From: Clostridiaceae bacterium
Lineage (GTDB): Bacteria; Bacillota; Clostridia; Saccharofermentanales; UBA5734
Length of the DNA stretch: 7,127 bases
Assembly (NCBI GenBank): GCA_012519875.1
Contig: JAAYPL010000081.1
Span: 1-7,127 of the forward strand
Reading direction: 5' to 3'
Shown in pieces: positions 1 to 6,083 of this stretch. Positions within the stretch are counted from its first letter, which is position 1. Every line of letters starts with the position of its first letter. Made by a program: the position numbers and the translations under genes. A model generated the notes under the pieces. That model saw only the letters and a list, made by a program, of their open reading frames with translations. It had not been told where the DNA came from and made no database searches.

Positions 1-1089
1 CTGATCCGGTCGGATACGGGAATCGGCGATGAGGAAGTCCGGAAAATGGATCAAGAGGGTATCCTGATCCCAGTGTTCGACCGTCTGAATAAATTGGCTG
101 TATTTGAGATATAGTCGGGCCTTGTCCGGCCGTTGCCGGCAGTGACTTCCGATGGTGGCTTCCCGCACCCAATGCTGGAACGCCTGCCGGTCTTTTTGTT
201 TTAATCGGCTCCAGATTGGATCTGCATCATCCGGTTGGCCGTAAATCCGATAGATTTGCTGATGGTAGCGGTTGCGGACGGAATCGGGTATGTCTTTCCG
301 GCTGAAAAAATGGCGTAACAAGATGATTTGATGATCCGGGGGCAGACGCCGCAGGGTTTGACCAAAGAGCATATGCGCTCCTTGCAGCAGCGAGGTGTTT
401 TCGCTTATCAGGCTTTTGGCGATCAGTGCGACGCCAAAAGGCGAATCCTGATCAACAGCATACATTGTGAGCAGTTGCGGCAAAGTCAAAGCCGCCTCAC
501 CGGCACCCCGTATCAGGCGGATAATGAATTGACGTGTATCAGGATATGCCAGTTGGCTGATTAAGTGAATCCGGTCGGTGGTTGATTGCAGGGGTACAGC
601 TCCGGTCTGGAGACGGATTTCCAGAATCCGGCAAAGAAGAGTCAAGGCACGGGCGATGGTCCGGTTGGGGTAATGGATCTGAAAAGCCAGCCATCCGCTG
701 GTGTAAAGACTGGGGCAGGCTCGCTCGCGAACAATCAACAACAAGCGGTCGATCAAGGCCGCCGACTGCCGGGCGGCTGCCCGACCGGAGGCGGGTGTTT
801 TTGCAAGCGTAGCCAGCAGAGGGAAAATCAGATTCAGCTCACGACTGCTCAGTGACAGCGCCAAGGGGATGATCTGCTGGTTCTTTTCTACTGCCCCGAT
901 TTTGGCCGACAAATCGGCCAACCGGTTGTGATCCGGTTGCTTGATTTGCTCCGCCGGCAACGGCAAATAGTCGCGAACAGCATCCAAGCCGGCCCGCAGT
1001 TGACTGCCGGGTGCCCGAGACTCGGCATCGGATTCGCAATCAAACCAGGCTTTGGTTCGTTGATCTGATCTGTTCACCGTGGTCATCAT
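1..1089 (-). CDS. EH_Signature/ZorC-like protein, C-terminus cut by window edge
   Basis: This frame is open for 363 codons from ATG-ATG at 1089 to the window edge, with no stop, so the gene continues beyond position 1. The start overlaps the stop of the upstream zorA-like gene (ATGA). No Shine-Dalgarno sequence stands at the right distance, so translation is probably coupled. The product begins MMTTVNRSDQ, has no signal peptide or membrane helix, and looks mostly helical and soluble. Near residues 292-357 it has a Tyr-Gly-x-Pro turn, a conserved-looking Trp, a Phe-x-x-Trp pair, then RLYLKYSQF and a beta-like LLIHFPDFLIAD segment. By eye this resembles the EH_Signature family, whose best-known member is ZorC, a DNA-binding component of type I Zorya phage defence. 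The conserved Glu and His that name the family could not be placed, and part of the domain is probably outside the window. The coding call is firm; the family call is tentative. Confidence 0.8.
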   Translation of the reverse strand, partial: MMTTVNRSDQRTKAWFDCESDAESRAPGSQLRAGLDAVRDYLPLPAEQIKQPDHNRLADLSAKIGAVEKNQQIIPLALSLSSRELNLIFPLLATLAKTPASGRAAARQSAALIDRLLLIVRERACPSLYTSGWLAFQIHYPNRTIARALTLLCRILEIRLQTGAVPLQSTTDRIHLISQLAYPDTRQFIIRLIRGAGEAALTLPQLLTMYAVDQDSPFGVALIAKSLISENTSLLQGAHMLFGQTLRRLPPDHQIILLRHFFSRKDIPDSVRNRYHQQIYRIYGQPDDADPIWSRLKQKDRQAFQHWVREATIGSHCRQRPDKARLYLKYSQFIQTVEHWDQDTLLIHFPDFLIADSRIRPDQ

Positions 1090-2741
1090 CCGTCAAACCG
1101 GGCGACTTGCCCTTGATTATATTGCAGAGCACGAGGCAAGGCATCGACGGCGTCACGGATTTCATCGGCTGTTCTGGCCATGCGGGTGGCCAGTTCGGCC
1201 AGACCGGCGTCGAAATCAGTCAGGGTTTTATTGACATAACCGGCAGAGGCCTCGGTGAAATCCGCAAGTGTCCGTTCAAGGGTGGTGTTAAGCGCCCCCA
1301 GTTGTTCACCGATGGTTCGGGTATGGCCGGCGATGACGTCGGTTTCTTGTCGCACCTGTTGAAAGAGCCCTTGTACTTCAGAGCCAAGCCGGTCCGAGAG
1401 ATTGTCAACTTGCTGCTGCATGATACCCAGATAATTTCCGGCGCTTGCCTGCTGCTCGCCGGCGGAAGCCCGGGCCCGGTCCATAGCCGCGACAGCGTCA
1501 TTCAGCAGCAACTGCATCTGTTGGCTATACTCATCCAAGCGCCGGCCGAACTGCGCGATGGCTTCGGCCAAGCCTTGCTCATTTCCGCTGTAAACCGCAG
1601 CCATGCGGGTTGAGGCTTCGGCCAGAGTTTTTGATTGTTCATCGACTTGGGCAAAGTTGGAGCTCAGTCGCAGATGAGCCTCGGCAATTTGCTGCAGGGC
1701 TTGCTTCGAGTCGGCCAGCAGACTTTCTGATTGCCCGCGGGTGGTCTCCAGTGCCCGCATGGCGTATTCAATGTAGTTTCTAACATCGGACATCAGGGTT
1801 CGCATCAGGTCAATTTCCTTGTTGATCGGTTGCAGATGCCCGGCCAGGTCTGCTCCCAACGCATTGGCGAACTGGACGGCCAATTCCTGCATGCCGCGTT
1901 CCTGTCGCTGGGTCAGCTCAACGGCCAGATTGCTCAAGGTAGCGGCGGCCTGCTGAATGGGCGGGGCAACGCTGTTGAGCATGACCTGTTCAACTCCGTG
2001 ACGGATGCCGTCGGCCATGTCTTGACTTGCCAGCCGTCCGGTTGTTTCGGTAAATGTTTCCAAGGTGGCCTTCATCTGACGGTCATAGATCAAAAACTCG
2101 TCAATCAGCAGCGCCAGGCCCGCCTGATCATTGAAAACCGGCAGATGATCGGCAAGAACAAGGTGCAGTTGGCTTAGATGATCGGTCAGCGTTCGGAAAG
2201 TTTTTTGGGCACCGGCGAGCAGAAAAAGGACACAGGCCAGTGCAATCAGACCGGGAAGCAGAATCAGGCCGATTCGGATCATCTCGTTTGGCGGCGAAAT
2301 CTGGCTTTGCAGCAGCAAAGTCGTCAGCGAGCCAAGAATCCCGACCCCCATGATCTGACCGGCCGGCCGCGGGCTGGCTGCGGCTCGGGTCGCGGAACCA
2401 AAGAGCCGTTCGACTTTAAAAAACCGTGCCGGATCAGGAAACCATTGCGACCGGTAGGAGTCGGCCGATGTCTTTTCCATGGCGGCAAAGGCTTGCGCGA
2501 AAGCCGGTTTCGGCACCTGTTCCATCAGTATACGCACCGATTCAACATGATTCAGCGATCGTCCCGGCAGCTCGTCAATGGCCTGGCTCAGCGACGACAA
2601 CGTCCTAACGGCTTTCTTTCGGCCGACGGCCCCTATTGCCAGCCAGATAAGGGTCAGAACAAACAAGACGACGGCTATCAGGACCGAAAAAAGCCAAAAC
2701 AATAAGTGCATGCCGGAAAGTTCAATGTTCAGCCAGTTCAT
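1086..2741 (-). CDS. ZorA-like MotA/TolQ/ExbB-type membrane protein with long coiled-coil tail
   Basis: This encodes 551 residues with a good start: GGGAGG (2752-2747) then 5 nt to ATG. Membrane helix 1 spans about residues 10-38. A soluble region of about 90 residues follows, then helix 2 (about 129-147, containing GVGILGSLTTLL), a short loop with Ser-Pro-Pro, and helix 3 (about 154-177). This helix-loop-hairpin plan matches ExbB/TolQ and ZorA. From about 178 to the end the protein is a Gln/Ala/Leu-rich helical tail with heptad-like hydrophobic spacing, ending in a segment around DAVDALPRAL. The long tail after the hairpin is the ZorA hallmark: in Zorya, five ZorA around two ZorB form an ion-driven motor in the inner membrane with a cytoplasmic tail. 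Helix 3 shows no Ser or Thr, unlike proton-path residues of characterised relatives. The gene follows the aminopeptidase by 22 bp and overlaps the next gene. The alternative is an uncharacterised ExbB-like or chemoreceptor-like coiled-coil protein. Confidence 0.75.
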   Translation of the reverse strand: MNWLNIELSGMHLLFWLFSVLIAVVLFVLTLIWLAIGAVGRKKAVRTLSSLSQAIDELPGRSLNHVESVRILMEQVPKPAFAQAFAAMEKTSADSYRSQWFPDPARFFKVERLFGSATRAAASPRPAGQIMGVGILGSLTTLLLQSQISPPNEMIRIGLILLPGLIALACVLFLLAGAQKTFRTLTDHLSQLHLVLADHLPVFNDQAGLALLIDEFLIYDRQMKATLETFTETTGRLASQDMADGIRHGVEQVMLNSVAPPIQQAAATLSNLAVELTQRQERGMQELAVQFANALGADLAGHLQPINKEIDLMRTLMSDVRNYIEYAMRALETTRGQSESLLADSKQALQQIAEAHLRLSSNFAQVDEQSKTLAEASTRMAAVYSGNEQGLAEAIAQFGRRLDEYSQQMQLLLNDAVAAMDRARASAGEQQASAGNYLGIMQQQVDNLSDRLGSEVQGLFQQVRQETDVIAGHTRTIGEQLGALNTTLERTLADFTEASAGYVNKTLTDFDAGLAELATRMARTADEIRDAVDALPRALQYNQGQVARFDG

Positions 2742-2746
2742 AGTTG

Positions 2747-2752
2747 CCTCCC
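2747..2752 (-). promoter_or_regulatory. Ribosome binding site of the zorA-like gene
   Basis: The minus strand reads GGGAGG followed by 5 nt and ATG at 2741. The same hexamer and spacing precede fabH and fabK, so this gene uses the host's normal translation signal. It sits in the 22-bp gap after the aminopeptidase stop codon. Confidence 0.8.
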
Positions 2753-2763
2753 TGTTGTATTGG

Positions 2764-3885
2764 TTAAGGGTTCAAAGCCAAAAGCTCGGGTATTGTGAAC
2801 AGACCATCTTTGCGAATCAGCTTATCGTCAAACCAGATTTCACCGCCCCCGTATTCCGGCCGCTGAATCTGGACCAGATCCCAGTGAATGGCCGACTCGT
2901 TGCCGTTGGGGGCTTCGGCGTAGCAAGAACCCGGTGTGAAATGAAAGGATCCGCATATTTTTTCGTCGAACAAGGTGTTGCAGAAAGGTTCACGGATCAG
3001 AGGATTGAAGCCCAGCGCAAACTCGCCGATCCAACGAGCGCCGGCATCGCTGTCCAGGATTTTGTTCAAAAAATCGGTCTGCCCGCCGGCGGATGCCTGA
3101 ACAATTTTCCCGTCGGCAAAATCCAGACGAATGTCATGGAACGTGCGCCCCCAATAATTGGATGGTGTGTTAAAAGTGATATGGCCTTGGACGGATTCGC
3201 GTACCGGGGCCGTGAAACACTCACCGTCCGGAATATTGAATTCACCGCAGCAGGGGATAGCCGGCATGCCGCGAATGGAGAATGCAAGATCGGTTCCGGG
3301 GGCGATGATGCGAACCCGGTCGGTTTTTTCCATCAGAATTTTGAGCCGTTCGGCATTGCGCTGCATAGCCTGATAATCGACACTGCTCACATCCAGAACA
3401 AAATCAAAGAACCGGTCGAAGGACATGTTCATTTTTTGAGCCTGAGCCGGTGTCGGATATTCGAACAAGACCCAACGGCGCTGACCGATCAGCAGGTCTT
3501 TGAAAGGTTTGCTTTGCAAGGCGGACAATTGCAGAACTTCCGGAGCGATGCCCGCCAGCTCCTGATCATTGGGATAGGCGCGGATGACAATATCGCCGAC
3601 CAGATTCGCGAACCGGCGGATGTCGCTTTGCGCTTTGTCAGCCAGAAAAGCCGCTGTTGTACCATCGTCTTCCGGATCGTACATTTCAAGAATCAAACGG
3701 GAAACTTCCTGGCTGGTCAGTTCGACCTGAGCCAGAGCACCCATACGGGCGGCTTGGCGCAGGATGGCTTTAATCAAAGGCAGTCCGGCAACATCAGCCG
3801 AAATGTGAAAGGCTTCCCCTCGTTTGATCTTCATGGAATGATTTAACATCAGGCCGGCCAGCTGCTCGAGACGCGGATCGCGCAT
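2764..3885 (-). CDS. M29-family metallo-aminopeptidase (AmpS/PepS type)
   Basis: The 373-residue product begins MRDPRLEQLA. It removes N-terminal amino acids from peptides in the cytoplasm using a dinuclear metal site. Visible M29 signatures, numbered from this start, are GECFTAP (Glu222), IGEFALGFNP (Glu288), GSFHFTPGSCY (His315 and the likely catalytic Tyr322) and IHWDLV (His334, Asp336). The 66-residue Glu-Glu spacing fits the family. The protein is somewhat shorter than the roughly 410-residue thermophilic relatives, with less sequence between the two histidines. An in-frame ATG at 3918 would add 11 residues, but it overlaps a TATAAT promoter element and lacks a ribosome site. The ATG at 3885 has GGGGGG (3898-3893) with 7 nt spacing and is preferred. 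It lies between fabD and the zorA-like gene on the same strand and is probably transcribed with both. The family call is firm; the peptide substrate is unknown. Confidence 0.93.
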   Translation of the reverse strand: MRDPRLEQLAGLMLNHSMKIKRGEAFHISADVAGLPLIKAILRQAARMGALAQVELTSQEVSRLILEMYDPEDDGTTAAFLADKAQSDIRRFANLVGDIVIRAYPNDQELAGIAPEVLQLSALQSKPFKDLLIGQRRWVLFEYPTPAQAQKMNMSFDRFFDFVLDVSSVDYQAMQRNAERLKILMEKTDRVRIIAPGTDLAFSIRGMPAIPCCGEFNIPDGECFTAPVRESVQGHITFNTPSNYWGRTFHDIRLDFADGKIVQASAGGQTDFLNKILDSDAGARWIGEFALGFNPLIREPFCNTLFDEKICGSFHFTPGSCYAEAPNGNESAIHWDLVQIQRPEYGGGEIWFDDKLIRKDGLFTIPELLALNP

Positions 3886-3916
3886 AAAACAACCCCCCGT
3901 CAGATTAACTGACTCC

Positions 3917-3925
3917 ATTATAACA
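3917..3925 (-). promoter_or_regulatory. Extended -10 promoter for the aminopeptidase gene
   Basis: The minus strand reads TGTTATAAT, a perfect TATAAT with the extended TGn element. No good -35 is seen at 17 nt, as is usual for extended -10 promoters. Transcription would begin near 3910, about 25 nt before the chosen ATG at 3885. It could drive the aminopeptidase, the zorA-like gene and the gene after it. Confidence 0.6.
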
Positions 3926-3970
3926 GACGGTCAGGCCGGATTGATTTAACAGGTTTCTTACAAATGTTCT

Positions 3971-4906
3971 TTATGAGCGGTCCCTGCCGGTAACAGCTAA
4001 GAGGGCCTCATCAAGAGAGGCTTTGTTTTCGACGGGCAGGGCCGCAACGTCCGGGAGGATTCTGCGGATCAGGCCGGTCAGGACTTTTCCCGGACCAAAT
4101 TCGAGAAAAAGATCACAGCCGTCCTGTCCCAAGCGCAAAACCTCATCAGACCAGTGAACCGGTTGACACATGTGCTGCGCCAGATATTCCGGCCAGTCCA
4201 TGTCCGAAGACAGCGGCGCGGCGCTGTTGTTGGAATATAATGGTACCTCGGCCGGTCGGAAGGTTAGGCTCCGGGCAAAAATTTTCAGCTTGTTTGCGGC
4301 GGATTGCATCAACGGCGTGTGGAAAGCGCCGCTGACCTGGAGCTTACGGATTTTACCGGCTCCGGCTGCGCTTAGCATCCGGCAGCAGGCCGGCATTTCA
4401 TCGGCCGGTCCGGCGATGACGGTCTGACCGGGACTGTTGAAGTTAACCGCGAATATTTTACCAGCAAAAGGTGGTCGTGTCAGCAATTCCGATATCACCG
4501 AACCATCCGGCCCCATCACGGCATACATTTCGCCATGCGTGGTTTCGGCCGCCTCCTGCATCAGACGCGCCCGCTCCTGAACCAGCGCCAGGAGATCCGG
4601 CAGTTCAAGAACGCCGGCTGCGCCCAGCGCACTGTATTCCCCAAGGGAAAAACCTGCAAATGCCATTACCGGAACCTTGCGTGCCTGCCGGACGAAGGCC
4701 GACCAGACCGAAAGGCTCATGGCGACGATGGCCGGCTGGGCAAAGCGCGTTTGGGCCAGCTGTTGTTCATCCAATGTCAACAGGTCGTAACCAAGCACAT
4801 TTTCCGCTGTCCGGTAAATCTCCCGCGCGGCAGGATCGGATTCATATAAATCGATTCCCATGCCCGGCTTCTGGGCACCTTGTCCGGAAAAAACACAGGC
4901 CATCAT
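3971..4906 (-). CDS. fabD: Malonyl-CoA:ACP transacylase FabD
   Basis: FabD moves malonyl groups from CoA to acyl carrier protein, supplying the extender unit for type II fatty acid synthesis in the cytoplasm. From ATG at 4906 the product is 311 residues, the normal length. Visible elements are the N-terminal FSGQGAQ (Gln9), the nucleophile elbow GFSLGEY (Ser87), Arg114 in ERARLMQ, GAFHTPLM (His196), CQPVHW (Gln248) and the C-terminal EFGPGKVLTGL. The usual His before the nucleophile (GHSLGEY) is Phe here; Clostridia often have a non-His residue at this place. The frame extends upstream to ATG at 4978, but the extra 24 residues are unlike FabD and cross the promoter, so the start is set at 4906 (or the adjacent ATG at 4903). 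A GAAGG lies 10 nt upstream. The gene diverges from fabH across 145 bp, whereas fabD usually lies co-directional with the other fab genes. Confidence 0.95.
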   Translation of the reverse strand: MMACVFSGQGAQKPGMGIDLYESDPAAREIYRTAENVLGYDLLTLDEQQLAQTRFAQPAIVAMSLSVWSAFVRQARKVPVMAFAGFSLGEYSALGAAGVLELPDLLALVQERARLMQEAAETTHGEMYAVMGPDGSVISELLTRPPFAGKIFAVNFNSPGQTVIAGPADEMPACCRMLSAAGAGKIRKLQVSGAFHTPLMQSAANKLKIFARSLTFRPAEVPLYSNNSAAPLSSDMDWPEYLAQHMCQPVHWSDEVLRLGQDGCDLFLEFGPGKVLTGLIRRILPDVAALPVENKASLDEALLAVTGRDRS

Positions 4907-4957
4907 GGTCAAAAAACCTTCTTTCTCTTGACAGCCGAACGCGAGGAGGCTATCATG

Positions 4958-4963
4958 ATTATA
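4958..4963 (-). promoter_or_regulatory. Likely -10 element of the fabD promoter
   Basis: The minus strand reads TATAAT, a perfect -10 hexamer, 51 nt before the fabD ATG. No strong -35 is found at 16-18 nt. The FabT-like palindrome (4967-4979) falls inside the would-be spacer, so a bound repressor would block polymerase. This also rules out the upstream in-frame ATG at 4978 as the fabD start. Confidence 0.5.
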
Positions 4964-4966
4964 TAT

Positions 4967-4979
4967 TTTGAAAGTCAAA
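4967..4979. promoter_or_regulatory. FabT-like operator palindrome
   Basis: TTTGA-AAG-TCAAA is a perfect inverted repeat of 5-bp arms around 3 bp. The arms and spacing match the core of the site recalled for FabT (TTTGA-N3-TCAAA), the MarR-family repressor of fatty acid genes in Firmicutes. It lies in the divergent region between fabD and fabH, 60 bp before fabD and 72 bp before fabH, so one site could control both. Of the flanking consensus A and T, the left A is present and the right T is not. No fabT gene is in the window. Confidence 0.6.
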
Positions 4980-4982
4980 CAT

Positions 4983-5012
4983 TTCGCAAAACAAACAATA
5001 TGCTTTTAAAAT
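4983..5012 (+). promoter_or_regulatory. Possible fabH promoter
   Basis: TTCGCA (4983-4988) and TAAAAT (5007-5012) are separated by 18 bp. The -35 match is modest and the -10 is one base from consensus. The region 4951-5035 is only about 25% GC, well below its surroundings. A start near 5019 would leave a leader of about 33 nt ahead of fabH. The FabT-like palindrome ends 3 bp upstream of the -35. Confidence 0.35.
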
Positions 5013-5040
5013 ATACGAAACCAACTGAAAATGCAACTCC

Positions 5041-5046
5041 GGGAGG
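5041..5046 (+). promoter_or_regulatory. Ribosome binding site deciding the fabH start
   Basis: GGGAGG followed by 5 nt and ATG at 5052 selects that codon over the in-frame ATG at 5031, which has no ribosome site and would add seven residues foreign to FabH. Confidence 0.8.
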
Positions 5047-5051
5047 GCAGC

Positions 5052-6059
5052 ATGAGCAAACTGAAGATCATCGGAACCGGCAGTTACCTGCCGGACTTGG
5101 TGGTGACCAATCAAATGATGTCGGAAATTGTCGAGACCAGCGATGAATGGATTACCTCGCGTACCGGCATATCCGAACGACACCTTTCGAGTGGCGAACC
5201 TACTTGGCACATGGCCTGTGAGGCCGGTCGCCGGGCGGTCGAAGCCGCCGGTTTTGATCCTCCGGCCATCGATATGATTGTGGTGACCACAGTGACGCCG
5301 GATTATTATACACCCTCGATCGCCTGTGTTGTTCAGGCCGAGCTGGGGGCGGATCGCGCCATTTGCTTCGATATGAATGCTGCCTGCTCAGGTTTCGTTT
5401 ATGCGTTGGATCTGGCCGACCGCTATCTGAATGATCCTGAAATCAACAACATTCTGGTCATTTCGGCGGAAAACCTAAGCAAAATCAGTGATTTTAGCGA
5501 TCGTGCAACCTGCGTTCTTTTTGGCGACGGCGCCGGTGCCGTGCTGTGCCGCCGAAATGAAGATCCAGCCGATGACAGCCGGCTTCTGGCGACCTGCCTT
5601 GGATCGGAGGGCAAGCAGGCTCATTTCCTGGTGGCACGGGCGCTGCGGGTCGGCCATCCTTTCATGAAACCGGAGGACATCTGGGATGACCGATACGGTC
5701 ATCGTCCTGACCATTACATCAATATGGAAGGTCAAGAGGTCTACAAGTTCGCCATACGCGTTTTGACCGAATCGGTGCAAAACGTCCTCGATAAAGCCGG
5801 AATTGATCTGGCCGATGTCCGCTATATCATCCCTCACCAAGCCAATTCGCGCATTACCGAGGCCTCGGCCAGACGCCTTTCGGCTCGGCCGGAGCAGATG
5901 GTCAGCCGGATAGCCGATTTTGGCAACACCTCATCGGCCAGCATTCCCATTTGTTTACATGAACTGGTTCGGGATAATCAATTGAACCGGGGTGATCGGG
6001 TGATCATTTGCGGTTTTGGTGGCGGTTTAACATATGGTGCCGCATTGTTTGTTTATTGA
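5052..6059 (+). CDS. fabH: Beta-ketoacyl-ACP synthase III FabH
   Basis: FabH starts fatty acid synthesis by condensing a short acyl-CoA primer with malonyl-ACP. The product is 335 residues, beginning MSKLKIIGTGSYLP. The full Cys-His-Asn triad is visible: Cys112 in AACSGFVYAL, His262 in IIPHQANSRI and Asn292 in FGNTSSAS. The N-terminal TSDEWITSRTGI and C-terminal GFGGGLTYGAAL are typical of the family. The Cys-to-His distance is 150 residues, compared with 132 in E. coli FabH. The extra length falls mostly in a loop near residues 187-222, ahead of NMEGQEVYKFA. The gene is first in the rightward cluster, with fabK 24 bp downstream. Expression is probably controlled from the divergent region carrying the FabT-like site. 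Primer choice (acetyl or branched acyl-CoA) cannot be read from the sequence. Confidence 0.97.
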   Translation: MSKLKIIGTGSYLPDLVVTNQMMSEIVETSDEWITSRTGISERHLSSGEPTWHMACEAGRRAVEAAGFDPPAIDMIVVTTVTPDYYTPSIACVVQAELGADRAICFDMNAACSGFVYALDLADRYLNDPEINNILVISAENLSKISDFSDRATCVLFGDGAGAVLCRRNEDPADDSRLLATCLGSEGKQAHFLVARALRVGHPFMKPEDIWDDRYGHRPDHYINMEGQEVYKFAIRVLTESVQNVLDKAGIDLADVRYIIPHQANSRITEASARRLSARPEQMVSRIADFGNTSSASIPICLHELVRDNQLNRGDRVIICGFGGGLTYGAALFVY

Positions 6060-6072
6060 TTTGCAAAAAACC

Positions 6073-6078
6073 GGGAGG
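6073..6078 (+). promoter_or_regulatory. Ribosome binding site of fabK
   Basis: GGGAGG lies 5 nt before the fabK ATG at 6084, within the 24-bp gap after fabH. No promoter or terminator is apparent in that gap, which supports co-transcription. Confidence 0.75.
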
Positions 6079-6083
6079 AATCT

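Noticed and set aside
1011..2705. Several + strand open frames opposite the zorA-like gene
   Set aside because: They are antisense shadows made possible by the GC-rich, Gln/Ala-rich codons of the coiled-coil tail. They lack ribosome sites and recognisable motifs.
1086..2741. ZorA-like gene as a methyl-accepting chemotaxis receptor
   Set aside because: The coiled-coil tail lacks the conserved signalling hairpin of chemoreceptors, and the helix-loop-hairpin membrane plan fits ExbB/ZorA better.
2578..3846. Long + strand open frame of 422 codons
   Set aside because: It is antisense to the aminopeptidase, whose minus-strand product carries clear M29 metal-ligand motifs. The + frame shows no family features.
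3886..3918. Upstream start of the aminopeptidase at 3918
   Set aside because: That ATG is part of TATAATG in an extended -10 element and has no ribosome site. The ATG at 3885 has GGGGGG at 7 nt.
3919..3970. Possible terminator between fabD and the aminopeptidase gene
   Set aside because: No stable GC-rich hairpin followed by a T run was found on the minus strand, so read-through from fabD remains possible.
4907..4978. In-frame upstream extension of fabD to ATG at 4978
   Set aside because: The extra 24 residues are unlike any FabD N-terminus and overlap the TATAAT and FabT-like palindrome. The ATG at 4906 gives the normal FSGQGAQ beginning.
4955..5146. Small + strand reading frame with AGGAGG before its ATG, ahead of fabH
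   Set aside because: It overlaps the fabH start out of frame, crosses the operator and promoter elements, and has a composition unlike a protein. The AGGAGG is probably chance, although a leader peptide cannot be fully excluded.
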